NCBI RefSeq assembly: GCF_027474845.2
Contig: NZ_CP107031.2
Span: 1,006,501 to 1,070,500, forward strand
Origin: Maribacter aestuarii
GTDB taxonomy: Bacteria > Bacteroidota > Bacteroidia > Flavobacteriales > Flavobacteriaceae
DNA: 64,000 nt
Direction of reading: 5' to 3'
In this document: in pieces, positions 53,042 to 61,754 of the stretch
How the letters are laid out: each line of letters opens with the position of its first letter
Position numbering within the stretch: the stretch's first letter is position 1
Translations under genes and position numbers: made by a program
Notes under the pieces: model-generated
The model's database searches: none
Seen by the model: only the letters and a program-made list of their open reading frames with translations
Told to the model about the DNA's origin: nothing

Positions 53042-54013
53042 ATGGTACAAGAGGTAGTATTAGGCATAGATATCGGCGGAAGCCTTACAAAAATAGGGCT
53101 GGTAACACAGGCAGGAACCATAGTTACAAAGACAGTCTTTAAAACCGAGGCCCAGAAACCATTTCCGGACTTTATGAAAAAATTGAAATTAGAGGTAGAC
53201 AACCTTATTTCAAATTCAGGTCCGGATATCAAAATACTATCCGTTGGTGTTGGTGCGCCAAATGCTAATCCGTACACAGGTCAAATTGAAAACCCACCTA
53301 ACCTCAAATGGGGTCCGGCCACCCCGATATCTAAATCTATAGAACAAGCGTTTGAATTTCACGTCTCTTTGGCAAACGATGCAAATGCTGCGGCTTTGGG
53401 TGAAATGCTTTATGGTGCTGCAAAAGGCATGAAAAATTTTGTTACGCTTACATTGGGAACAGGACTCGGCAGTGGTTTAATCGTGGATGGCAAATTGGTA
53501 ATAGGCCAACATGGTGTGGCAGGAGAACTTGGGCACGTAAATGTAGACCCTTATGGGCGTAAATGCAACTGTGGTCTACACGGTTGTCTAGAGACCTATG
53601 CATCCGTAACCGGGATTAAAAGAACTGTTTTTGAGTTGATATCGAACATGCGGGAAGATTCACCCTTGCGCAGCCTTAGCTTTGAGGAATTGACCGGAAC
53701 AGCAATTTCAGATGCCGCCCTAAGCGGCGATGTTATCGCTTTAAGAGCTTTTGAAAGAACCGGGGAAATATTGGGAAGTAAAATGGCGGATACCGTTGCC
53801 CATTTAGACCCTGAAGCATTTATACTATCAGGAGGTTTGAGCAAAGCAGGTGAAATACTTCTAAATCCTGTAAAGACCAGTATGGAAAATCATCTTTTCA
53901 ACGCTTATAAAGGCAAAATAAGTGTACTGTTATCGAAAGCCACCAGTGCTGATGCAGTTTTGGGTCCGGCAGCTTTGGCTTGGACAGCGTTGGAGAGGAC
54001 AACGGTTATATGA
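53042..54013 (+). CDS. ROK-family sugar kinase (glucokinase-like)
   Basis: 323 aa. ATP-binding GIDIGGSLTKIGLV at residues 7-20; the catalytic Asp in ANDANAAALGE; the ROK zinc motif CNCGLHGCLE near residues 177-186. Most ROK kinases phosphorylate glucose or N-acetylated hexosamines. Its location among USPs under the shared regulator suggests increased glycolytic flux in the induced state. The stop codon overlaps the next box (54011-54022). Confidence 0.9.
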   Translation: MVQEVVLGIDIGGSLTKIGLVTQAGTIVTKTVFKTEAQKPFPDFMKKLKLEVDNLISNSGPDIKILSVGVGAPNANPYTGQIENPPNLKWGPATPISKSIEQAFEFHVSLANDANAAALGEMLYGAAKGMKNFVTLTLGTGLGSGLIVDGKLVIGQHGVAGELGHVNVDPYGRKCNCGLHGCLETYASVTGIKRTVFELISNMREDSPLRSLSFEELTGTAISDAALSGDVIALRAFERTGEILGSKMADTVAHLDPEAFILSGGLSKAGEILLNPVKTSMENHLFNAYKGKISVLLSKATSADAVLGPAALAWTALERTTVI

Positions 54014-54022
54014 CGATTGTCA
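54011..54022 (+). promoter_or_regulatory. TGAY-N4-RTCA box before USP 8
   Basis: TGACGATTGTCA, overlapping the stop of the ROK kinase gene (TGA 54011-54013). TACATTTA (54046-54053) at 23 nt. Confidence 0.74.
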
Positions 54023-54072
54023 TTTGTAAGTTTCAAAAACACCGATACATTTAAGTTCAAACGCTACCAAAG

Positions 54073-54912
54073 ATGAAGAATATACTTATACCGACCGATT
54101 TCTCAGAAAATGCTTGGAATGCCATTACTTATGGAATTTCATTTTACGAAAAAACGCAATGCATCTTTTATCTTGTAAATGTTCATCCCGTTACGGCACA
54201 TTCAGGTGGGGAAGCTACTATGTTCGTTGCTCCGGAAATACTAGAGGAAAGTATTCTAAGCGAGAACAAGGAAAAAATGAATAAATTATTGCAGCGGATA
54301 GAACGTTTGCCCGTAAACCCAAAGCATACTTTTCAAACTGAAGTTTTGTACGGGTTTTTTACCGATTATATTAAAGAAGAGGTTAAAAGCAAGGACATTG
54401 GCCTGATAATTATGGGTACAAAAGGTGCAACGGGCCTTAAGGCTATTTCCATGGGTAGTAATACGGGAAATGTAATCACCAAAGTGCCCTGTGCGGTTTT
54501 GGCCGTTCCGGAAAACGCCGTCTTCAGCAGGCCAAAAGAAGTAGGATTTCCAACTGACTATATATTGGGCTACGGTACTAAAGTAATGGAAAATATTAAG
54601 GAATTGGTAATGCTCTATAAATCGGCACTAAGGGTTTTGTACGTTACTTCCAAAGATGTTAACCTTACCCGTACCCAGATTACGAATCAAGAGTTCTTAA
54701 AGGAATATCTATCTGGCACGGAATGCTCTTTTCATACCCTAACGGGTAAAAAATTGGACGTGGCCGTCCAACATTTTGTTGAAAGTCGCGAATTAGATAT
54801 GATCGTAATGGTAGCCAAAAATCTCAATTTTATAGAACGTATTCTTTTTAGGCCCACAGTTGAAAAAATTAGCTACCATACTACGGTTCCTTTCCTCGTA
54901 GTTCATGAGTGA
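54073..54912 (+). CDS. Tandem-domain universal stress protein (USP 8)
   Basis: 279 aa. ILIPTDFSENAWNAITYG, motif IMGTKGATGLKAISMGSNTGNVI, degenerate second domain ending TTVPFLVVHE. It resembles USP 2 in the GSNTG variant and in the C-terminal VAKNLNF segment, so USP 2 and USP 8 are probably sister copies. The ClbS-like gene follows in the same transcript. Confidence 0.9.
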   Translation: MKNILIPTDFSENAWNAITYGISFYEKTQCIFYLVNVHPVTAHSGGEATMFVAPEILEESILSENKEKMNKLLQRIERLPVNPKHTFQTEVLYGFFTDYIKEEVKSKDIGLIIMGTKGATGLKAISMGSNTGNVITKVPCAVLAVPENAVFSRPKEVGFPTDYILGYGTKVMENIKELVMLYKSALRVLYVTSKDVNLTRTQITNQEFLKEYLSGTECSFHTLTGKKLDVAVQHFVESRELDMIVMVAKNLNFIERILFRPTVEKISYHTTVPFLVVHE

Positions 54913-54946
54913 ATTCTGGAACAGCCTAGTATATGTCTATAAGATC

Positions 54947-55465
54947 ATGCCAAGACCCAAGACTAAAAAAGAACTACTAGCTTTAAGCCAAGCGAACTAT
55001 AAGAAACTTTTAAAATATGTTGAATCGTTTGCAGAAATAAAGCGCAAAGAAGAATTCCCGAAAGGCTATTTGAACCGTAATATTACAGATGTTCTTGCCC
55101 ACCTACACCACTGGCATCTGCTTCTATTGGAATGGTACAAAACGGGAATGGCAGGTGAAAAACCTGATATACCTTCTTTGGGATACACTTGGAAAACTTT
55201 ACCCGACCTAAATCGAGCTATTCAGAAAAAATATGAGAACGCTTCTTTTATGGAGGTGAGAAAACTGTTGGATGCTTCTTATAATTCCGTTCAAGAACTT
55301 ATTGAAAAACATTCAGACCAAGATTTATTCGAAAAGAAAAAGTACAAATGGACTGGTTCCACTTCGTTAGGCTCCTACCTAATTTCAGTAACTTCCAGCC
55401 ATTACGACTGGGCCTATAAACTTATTAGGAAAGCCTTAAAACAGAAGGAAAAGGGCCAAACTTAG
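54947..55465 (+). CDS. ClbS/DfsB-family four-helix protein
   Basis: 172 aa from ATG 54947 (MPRPKTKKELLALSQANYKKL). A DinB-like four-helix bundle: NRNITDVLAHLHHWHLLLLEWYKTGM holds His residues typical of the family, and SYLISVTSSHYDWAYKLIRKA closes the bundle. ClbS proteins are known as colibactin self-protection factors; here the role is likely general detoxification or unknown. It overlaps the thioredoxin gene tail-to-tail by 4 nt. Confidence 0.85.
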   Translation: MPRPKTKKELLALSQANYKKLLKYVESFAEIKRKEEFPKGYLNRNITDVLAHLHHWHLLLLEWYKTGMAGEKPDIPSLGYTWKTLPDLNRAIQKKYENASFMEVRKLLDASYNSVQELIEKHSDQDLFEKKKYKWTGSTSLGSYLISVTSSHYDWAYKLIRKALKQKEKGQT

Positions 55466-55761
55466 GAATGGGATTTAATAACCTGTACAATATCGTTCTT
55501 CTGCAAAACGCCGGACTGCCGCCACAATTGTTTTCCCTTTTTAAATAATAGCATAGTGGGTACTCCCCTTACGTTATATTTTGAGGCGATCGAACCATTC
55601 TTGTCCACATCTATTTTTACAATTTTGATAGCCTCCCCCATTTCGTCCTTAACCTGTTTTAAAATCGGGGCCAACATCTTGCAGGGTCCACACCAATCGG
55701 CATAAAAATCTATTAAAACGGGAGTCTCCGAATTAATGATTTTGGAAAAACTACTTTTCAT
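55462..55761 (-). CDS. trxA: Thioredoxin
   Basis: 99 aa from ATG 55761 (MKSSFSKIINSETPVLIDFYADWCGPCKM). WCGPCK is the classical redox motif and GVPTMLLFKKGK contains the cis-Pro. The protein reduces disulfides in the cytosol; other thioredoxins probably exist elsewhere. It has a promoter with TATTTTTA 23 nt from the box at 55812, shared divergently with USP 9. Confidence 0.92.
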   Translation of the reverse strand: MKSSFSKIINSETPVLIDFYADWCGPCKMLAPILKQVKDEMGEAIKIVKIDVDKNGSIASKYNVRGVPTMLLFKKGKQLWRQSGVLQKNDIVQVIKSHS

Positions 55762-55811
55762 GCATTTATATTTTAAACTATAAAAATACCAAAATTGACA
55801 ACTGCGCCAAC

Positions 55812-55823
55812 TGACCAATATCA
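55812..55823. promoter_or_regulatory. TGAY-N4-RTCA box, divergent (thioredoxin / USP 9)
   Basis: TGACCAATATCA. TAGTTTTA (55847-55854) at 23 nt on the right and TATTTTTA (minus, 55788-55781) at 23 nt on the left. Confidence 0.77.
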
Positions 55824-55878
55824 TGGTTTTTAGATTTCTTCTCCCCTAGTTTTATACCGTAATCATAAACTACGGGCT

Positions 55879-56715
55879 ATGAAACGAATTCTTTTACCAA
55901 CCGATTTTTCAGACAATGCATATGATGCCATAGTCTACGCCCTATCAACCTTTAAGGATGAAAAGTGTAAATTTTACTTATTGAATACCTACACGCCTCC
56001 TATTTATCACACGGAATATCTGGTTGGTAGTCCAGGTCAAATTGGATTGGGCGATGTAATGCAAGAAAATAGTATATCCCAATTGGAAGAATTAAAAGAC
56101 CAATTGGAAAAACAGTATAAAAATCAAAAGCATTCCATAATTGTCCATTCAGCCTTTAATACATTATTAGGTGAAATCTCCGATATGGTAAAGGCAGAAA
56201 GAATAGATTTGATTGTGATGGGTACCAAAGGAGCAACGGGGGCTAAGGAAATTCTGTTCGGTACTAATACGGTACACGTTATTAAGAAAGCTTATTCTCC
56301 AGTAATAGCCGTACCTCCAAAATTCAGTTTTGAAGCGCCAAAGGAAATTTTGTTTCCCACGGATTATGAAACAGCGTATGAAAAGAGCATGTTGGAACCT
56401 TTACTGTCGATTTCTTCTCTGCATAAATCCAGAATAAACGTAATGCATGTGCGCACAGGGTATGATTTAAATACGGCACAGTTAAGTCATAAAGATCAGC
56501 TTGAAAAATTCTTAGGTAATTATGCATTATTTCATGAAGTTCCCAATAATGGCGTAATAGCAGCAGTAAACGACTTTCAGGTGAAGTCAAAAATAAACCT
56601 ATTGGTCATGGTACAGAATAAGCACACTTTTATGGAACGATTGTTCATAGAGCCGGTAATCAAAAAAATTGGTTGTCACGTGACGGTGCCGTTTCTAGTC
56701 CTGCAACCCGAATAA
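55879..56715 (+). CDS. Tandem-domain universal stress protein (USP 9)
   Basis: 278 aa. ILLPTDFSDNAYDAIVYA, motif VMGTKGATGAKEILFGTNTVHVI, degenerate second domain ending VTVPFLVLQPE. Sister of USP 5 by the shared YTPPIYHTEYLVG insertion. USP 10 begins 10 nt downstream. Confidence 0.9.
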   Translation: MKRILLPTDFSDNAYDAIVYALSTFKDEKCKFYLLNTYTPPIYHTEYLVGSPGQIGLGDVMQENSISQLEELKDQLEKQYKNQKHSIIVHSAFNTLLGEISDMVKAERIDLIVMGTKGATGAKEILFGTNTVHVIKKAYSPVIAVPPKFSFEAPKEILFPTDYETAYEKSMLEPLLSISSLHKSRINVMHVRTGYDLNTAQLSHKDQLEKFLGNYALFHEVPNNGVIAAVNDFQVKSKINLLVMVQNKHTFMERLFIEPVIKKIGCHVTVPFLVLQPE

Positions 56716-56725
56716 AGAAAATAGT

Positions 56726-57574
56726 ATGAGAAACATTCTCGTGGCAACCGATTTTTCGAACAATGCGTATTGTGCACTGTTTTATGCAGCTAAATTGTTG
56801 GCAGCCGAACCTTGCACTTTTCATATACTAAATGTATATAATGAAAATACTCCTCTACAAGGCAAGAAGCCGAAATTATTCAGTACCAAGAAACATATGG
56901 AACATCTGCGAATAGAGTCCAAGGAAAAATTGACGAGCACCCTTCATAGAATAGTGACGGACGATGAGAACTCTAAACATAATTTTAAAATACTATCAAA
57001 AAAAGGGATCATATCAAAAGTAATCGCCAAAACCATTGATGAAAAATATATAGACTTGGTGGTTATGGGCAACAAGGGACTAACCGAAGCTGCGGACATC
57101 TTTTTTGGGAGCAATACGATACGAACGGTAAAGCAAATAAACAAGTGTCCCGTTCTAGCCATTCCTGGAGAAATGGATTTTACTCCGCCAAAGGAAATTG
57201 CATTCATAACCGATTTTAAGAAGGGCTGTGACAAAGAGGCTATTGGTCCTTTACTGTTTTTAGCTTCACTCTCCAAGGCTTCGATCAGGGTGATGCACAT
57301 TACCGAGGAGAAAATTTTAAACAATGAACAGGAATCCCATAGAAAACTTTTGGAACTCTGTCTTAAGGGTTTTGACCACAGCTTTCACTGGATGCAAGCA
57401 TTCGATGATAAAGCCAAGGTTATAGATATTTTTTTGAAAAACCTAAAAGTAGATTTGTACGCCATGGTCAACCATAAGCACAAACTCTTTGAAAAATTGA
57501 CTCATGAACCGGTTATAAAAGATGTAAGTATGTATTCCGGTATTCCATTTTTGATTCTCCCTACGAATGAATAA
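56726..57574 (+). CDS. Tandem-domain universal stress protein (USP 10)
   Basis: 282 aa. ILVATDFSNNAYCALFYA (A instead of P in the first motif), motif VMGNKGLTEAADIFFGSNTIRTV, degenerate second domain ending SGIPFLILPT. Second gene of an operon with USP 9. Confidence 0.9.
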   Translation: MRNILVATDFSNNAYCALFYAAKLLAAEPCTFHILNVYNENTPLQGKKPKLFSTKKHMEHLRIESKEKLTSTLHRIVTDDENSKHNFKILSKKGIISKVIAKTIDEKYIDLVVMGNKGLTEAADIFFGSNTIRTVKQINKCPVLAIPGEMDFTPPKEIAFITDFKKGCDKEAIGPLLFLASLSKASIRVMHITEEKILNNEQESHRKLLELCLKGFDHSFHWMQAFDDKAKVIDIFLKNLKVDLYAMVNHKHKLFEKLTHEPVIKDVSMYSGIPFLILPTNE

Positions 57575-57704
57575 AGCTTATTGTTTGCTACACATTAAGT
57601 ACTTCCATTATAAACTAGAAATTAAACAGAATTTATAGGCTAAGGTGATACTATGACAGGCACTTCATTTCTTATAATTTTTCAAAATAAAATATACTTC
57701 TACA

Positions 57705-58550
57705 ATGAAAAAAATACTCCTTCCTACGGATTTTTCCAACAACGCTTTTCATGCCTTGACCTCCGCAAGTGAGCTTTTGAAAAATGAGGAATGTCAATTC
57801 TTTGTTTTAAATGTCTTTACGGAGAAGAAAGGCTTCAAAAGCGATAGTATTGAGGATGCAAAAGAGAGAAAATTACAGAATTGGAAGGAAGAAGCAACAA
57901 CCCGTCTAGAACGCTTCGTTAATCGAATAAAAAAGCAAGGGGAAAACCAAAAACATACTTATAAGCTACTCGCTAAACGTAAGGATTTGATTCACGCTAT
58001 AGATAAACTAGTTGATAAACTTGATATCGACTTAATTGTAATGGGTAACAAAGGGAAAAAGAGTAGTATCCCACTATTTTTAGGAAAAACAGCTACCCAG
58101 ACCTTACATCACGTAAACAAATGTGCGGTTCTGACCATTGCAAAAAATACCTCATATGCTGTACCAAAGCAAATTGCATTCGTTACCGATTTGAAAAAAT
58201 CCTTTACGGCAAATGACATGGAACCATTAAAACACATAGCCCTTCTTAATGGTACTCCCATACAAATAGTACATATTGATGAGAAGGAGCAAATGGATAA
58301 ATCCCAACAGTCTAATCTAGACGAACTTTTGTCCTACTTAAAACCCACGGAAACTGCTGTTCACCATATGCCCAATTTCATTAGCAAAGCAAAAATAATT
58401 GAGGTTTTTATAAAAGAAACAGGTATAGATATGTTGGTCATGGTAAACAACAAGCATGGATTTTTAGAAAAAATGTTGCGTGAACCCATTATAGAGAAAA
58501 TGGTTTTTAATATTGATATTCCTTTTCTAGTAATACCGGAAAAATCCTAA
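57705..58550 (+). CDS. Tandem-domain universal stress protein with degenerate ATP motif (USP 11)
   Basis: 281 aa. Opens ILLPTDFSNNAFHALTSA like its relatives, but the nucleotide loop reads VMGNKGKKSSIPLFLGKTATQTL: the second Gly-Ser/Thr is changed to Gly-Lys. ATP binding is therefore doubtful. No good TGAY-N4-RTCA box is present; TGATACTATGACA at 57646 is asymmetric and not spaced to an element. It may be differently regulated. Confidence 0.88.
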   Translation: MKKILLPTDFSNNAFHALTSASELLKNEECQFFVLNVFTEKKGFKSDSIEDAKERKLQNWKEEATTRLERFVNRIKKQGENQKHTYKLLAKRKDLIHAIDKLVDKLDIDLIVMGNKGKKSSIPLFLGKTATQTLHHVNKCAVLTIAKNTSYAVPKQIAFVTDLKKSFTANDMEPLKHIALLNGTPIQIVHIDEKEQMDKSQQSNLDELLSYLKPTETAVHHMPNFISKAKIIEVFIKETGIDMLVMVNNKHGFLEKMLREPIIEKMVFNIDIPFLVIPEKS

Positions 58551-58608
58551 CGGCCCAATGGCACCATGTGGCTTCAGCATATAATGCTTTCCAATTCTAA
58601 ATAGCAAC

Positions 58609-58620
58609 TGATAATCGTCA
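58609..58620 (+). promoter_or_regulatory. TGAY-N4-RTCA box before USP 12 operon
   Basis: TGATAATCGTCA; TACATTTA (58644-58651) at 23 nt. It precedes a five-gene unit reaching to 63125. Confidence 0.75.
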
Positions 58621-58674
58621 TAGGCAGACTTAAAATGTGCCTTTACATTTACCCTATATAAAATGTAAAAAATT

Positions 58675-59514
58675 ATGGATAAAAGAATATTAGTGCCTAC
58701 GGATTTCTCTAAAAATGCGCTCAACGCAATAAGGTACGCCCTTGACCTTTACTCAAAATTGAACTGTGAGTTCTATTTTCTGAACGTTTTCCGTTTGGAC
58801 AATTATACGACTAGTACATTGATGATACCAGAACCTGGAAGCGCAGCATATGAGTCCGCAAAATTAGAATCCAAAAAAGGATTTGAAAAACTATTGGATA
58901 TCCTAGAACTTCATCATGACAACCCTAAACATTCCTACCATACGATATCTACTTTCAACTTTCTCTCCGAGGCATTGAAGCAGACTATAGCAGAAAAAGA
59001 TATTGATTTACTGGTCATGGGAACTCAAGGTGCCACGGGGGCGAAAGGTGTAATTTTTGGAAGCAATACGGTTCTGGCCATGGAGCGGATAAGGGAATGT
59101 CCAGTTCTTGCCGTGCCTGAAGATGTACGATTTTCGGCACCCAATGAAATCGTGTTTCCAACAAACTACAAGTCCGATTTTAAACGTAAGGAACTAAGAT
59201 ACCTTATCGAGATTGCGAAAATGCACGAAGCATCCATAAGAATACTTTATGTATCCAAGAAGGATACCCTGACGACGTTGCAGGAAAACAATAAACTCTT
59301 ATTGGCACAGATACTAGATACCGTAGACCATAGTTTCCACACCCTGTCCAAAAAAGACGTTTCGGACGGTATCATGACGTTTGTGGAAAGCAGGGATAGT
59401 GACATGGTGGCCTTCATTAACCATAAGCACTTTTTCTTTGGGAGCGTATTTTCCAAGCCCTTGGTCAAAGAAATTGGCTATGATGCCACCGTTCCCATTT
59501 TAGCATTACATTAA
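58675..59514 (+). CDS. Tandem-domain universal stress protein (USP 12)
   Basis: 279 aa. ILVPTDFSKNALNAIRYA, motif VMGTQGATGAKGVIFGSNTVLAM, degenerate second domain ending ATVPILALH. First gene of the unit that continues with the eRF1-like, MscS, ATP-cone and beta-CASP genes. Confidence 0.9.
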   Translation: MDKRILVPTDFSKNALNAIRYALDLYSKLNCEFYFLNVFRLDNYTTSTLMIPEPGSAAYESAKLESKKGFEKLLDILELHHDNPKHSYHTISTFNFLSEALKQTIAEKDIDLLVMGTQGATGAKGVIFGSNTVLAMERIRECPVLAVPEDVRFSAPNEIVFPTNYKSDFKRKELRYLIEIAKMHEASIRILYVSKKDTLTTLQENNKLLLAQILDTVDHSFHTLSKKDVSDGIMTFVESRDSDMVAFINHKHFFFGSVFSKPLVKEIGYDATVPILALH

Positions 59515-59524
59515 AATAAAAGTT

Positions 59525-59938
59525 ATGAAGAATATTGGTATTTGGATGGATAAGGAAAAGGCCCACGTTATAAGTCTCGATGGCGAACAGGAAACATTTA
59601 ATACGATTCTGTCGGAAATGGACTTTTTTAAACCCTCAGGTGGATCGCGAACAAAATCGGCAAAATGGGGCCCACAAGATGTAGTCCAGGACAGTAAGTA
59701 TTTGGAGAGGGAAAAGCATCAATTAAAAAATTACTTCAGCAAATTGGTGGATGCTATTGGGGATGCAGATGCTATTGCCCTTTTCGGACCGGCGGATACA
59801 AATGAGAAGTTCCGAAAAGAATTGACAAGCAATCATAAGGACTTAGCGGCCAAATTGAAAAGCGTGGAAAAAGTGGATAGTATGACCGAAAATCAAATAA
59901 AAGCTTTAGTCAGAGACTATTATAGACAGCAAAGGTAA
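59525..59938 (+). CDS. eRF1-domain-2-like (BaeRF-type) translational machinery protein
   Basis: 137 aa. GIWMDKEKAHVISLDGEQETFNTI and the later DADAIALFGPADTNEKFRKELTSNHKDLAAKLKSV resemble the bacterial release-factor-like domain proteins annotated as translational machinery or host attachment proteins. These may act on stalled ribosomes, though functional data are sparse. Linked by 10 nt to USP 12 and located in a regulon that already includes HPF, so a ribosome-related role is plausible. Confidence 0.72.
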   Translation: MKNIGIWMDKEKAHVISLDGEQETFNTILSEMDFFKPSGGSRTKSAKWGPQDVVQDSKYLEREKHQLKNYFSKLVDAIGDADAIALFGPADTNEKFRKELTSNHKDLAAKLKSVEKVDSMTENQIKALVRDYYRQQR

Positions 59939-60004
59939 TTCTTTATTGTCTTTACAAGGACCGGTACAGCCTAATCGTTTTGGCGGCTTAACAAATTAAT
60001 AGCT

Positions 60005-60913
60005 ATGAATGAGCTTTTAGATTTTTTTGAAAACCCTGTCATTGTCAAAGCAACAAAACTAATACTTTGGGTGCTGTTCATTGTATTGGCCATAGGATTT
60101 CTCAGGAAGCTACTAAAACGAAAAATCAATGACGCTGCTATCCGATACAAGGCCCAAAAAGGGGTTGAAGTATTTGGATATGTACTAATTGGACTATTGA
60201 TCCTTATATCGTTTACGGTACAAAACTTTGAGGACTACACTATAATAATAGGCCTGTTCACGGCTGGTATTACATTTACGCTACAAGAATTAATCTTAAG
60301 TATAGCAGGTTCTTTTTACATCTTTTTCGTTCGTGTCTACAAACCTGGAGATCGAATAGAACTAAATGGAATTAAAGGGGACGTCATTGACATAGATAGT
60401 ATTTACACAACGATGATGGAAATGGGCGAATGGGTAAGCAGCGATAATTACTCTGGTAGAATCGTAAAAATCAGCAATGCCTTTGTTTTTAAAGGCCCTA
60501 TAAAAAACTATTCCATGGATTTCCCTTTTGTTTGGGATGAGTTGAATATTCTATTTACATACGATTCCGATTTAGAAGCAGGAAAGCAAATCGTATTGAA
60601 CAGTGCGTTGGAACTACTTTCTGATTACACCAAAAATTCCCAGACTAAATGGGAGGATATGGTAGAACGGTACTATATAGAAAACGCAACATTAGAGCCA
60701 ACCTTGGCCGTGAGTCTTACCGATAATTGGATAGCAGTTAACCTAAGGTATATTACAGACTATAAATTGAGAAGAGCTACTAAACACAAATTGTTTCAGC
60801 ACATTGTAAATGCTGTATCTGAAACAAACGGTAAAGTCACCTTGGCATCCACCACCTTACAATTACTGAAAATACCGGAGTTAGAAGTGAATCTAAAAAA
60901 ACAAAATGTATAA
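60005..60913 (+). CDS. MscS-family mechanosensitive channel
   Basis: 302 aa. Three N-terminal hydrophobic segments (about 15-37, 57-75, 80-105), the last with a glycine/alanine-rich pore helix (ITFTLQELILSIAGSFYIFFV), then the beta domain (VYKPGDRIELNGIKGDVIDIDSIYTTMM) and a cytosolic vestibule. It releases osmolytes when tension rises. It overlaps the next gene by 8 nt. Confidence 0.9.
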   Translation: MNELLDFFENPVIVKATKLILWVLFIVLAIGFLRKLLKRKINDAAIRYKAQKGVEVFGYVLIGLLILISFTVQNFEDYTIIIGLFTAGITFTLQELILSIAGSFYIFFVRVYKPGDRIELNGIKGDVIDIDSIYTTMMEMGEWVSSDNYSGRIVKISNAFVFKGPIKNYSMDFPFVWDELNILFTYDSDLEAGKQIVLNSALELLSDYTKNSQTKWEDMVERYYIENATLEPTLAVSLTDNWIAVNLRYITDYKLRRATKHKLFQHIVNAVSETNGKVTLASTTLQLLKIPELEVNLKKQNV

Positions 60914-61751
60914 GGATACCGAAATCGATATTATTAAATCATCTGGAGAAAAGGCTAAATTTTCTATGGATAAGCTTCGTAATTCATTAAAACATAGTGG
61001 AGCTGACCACAATTTGATAGAAGAAATTGTTGACAAGGTATGTGATGAACTTTACGAAGGTATCTCTACCAATGAGATTTATAATAGGGCTTATGCCCTA
61101 CTTAAAAAGAAGAAGTCGGTATTTGCTTCCAAATACAAATTGAAAAAAGCGATTTACGAACTTGGTCCCACAGGTTTTCCTTTTGAACGCTTTGTAGGAG
61201 CACTGCTGGAATATTCCGGCTATTCCACTCAAGTGGACGTTATTATGAACGGAATTTGTGTAACCCATGAAATAGATGTGGTTGCAGAAAAAAATGGACA
61301 AACCACTATCATTGAATGTAAATTTCATGGTGAAGAAGGCCGTAACTGCAACGTAAAAGTGCCACTTTACATACATTCCCGATACAAAGATGTAAAAGCT
61401 CATTGGACTGCTAAAAAAAACGAAACAAGAGCACTGGACAGGGGTTGGGTCGTGACCAACACGCGCTTTACAGAACACGCCATAGAATATGGGAAATGTG
61501 CCCGACTGTATCTCCTTAGTTGGGACTATCCCAAAAACGATGGATTAAAAGATAGAATAGACAGGTTGGGCCTATATCCAATTACGGTTTCTACCCTGTT
61601 GACTAATAGAGAAAAACAATTTTTATTGAGCAGGGATGTAGTGTTATGCCGTCAACTGTGGAAGGACAAATTCTTTTTAGATCATTTAGGAATATCCAAA
61701 CCCAGAAAAGAAAAGATTCTTGAAGAAATAAAACAACTCTGTAGTTCTTAG
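60906..61751 (+). CDS. ATP-cone protein with Mrr-like restriction endonuclease domain
   Basis: 281 aa. Residues 5-90 match an ATP-cone (IIKSSGEKAKFSMDKLRNSLKHSGA, EGISTNEIYNRAYALLKKKK), the nucleotide-sensing module of ribonucleotide reductase. Residues about 95-190 are a PD-(D/E)xK nuclease: FERFVGALLEYSGY, then HEIDVVAEKNGQTTIIECKFH, in which Asp, Glu and Lys form the active site. ATP/dATP could gate nuclease action. Such fusions are known but their biological role is unclear. It is in an operon with MscS and a beta-CASP protein. Confidence 0.8.
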   Translation: MYKDTEIDIIKSSGEKAKFSMDKLRNSLKHSGADHNLIEEIVDKVCDELYEGISTNEIYNRAYALLKKKKSVFASKYKLKKAIYELGPTGFPFERFVGALLEYSGYSTQVDVIMNGICVTHEIDVVAEKNGQTTIIECKFHGEEGRNCNVKVPLYIHSRYKDVKAHWTAKKNETRALDRGWVVTNTRFTEHAIEYGKCARLYLLSWDYPKNDGLKDRIDRLGLYPITVSTLLTNREKQFLLSRDVVLCRQLWKDKFFLDHLGISKPRKEKILEEIKQLCSS

Positions 61752-61754
61752 AAT

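Noticed and set aside
57646..57658. TGATACTATGACA before USP 11 as another regulatory box
   Set aside because: It is not a palindrome of the TGAY-N4-RTCA type and no -7 element follows at 23 nt.
43183..59514. The USP array as a recent tandem amplification or repeat-mediated element
   Set aside because: The copies differ too much in sequence outside short motifs, and no terminal repeats or transposase were seen.
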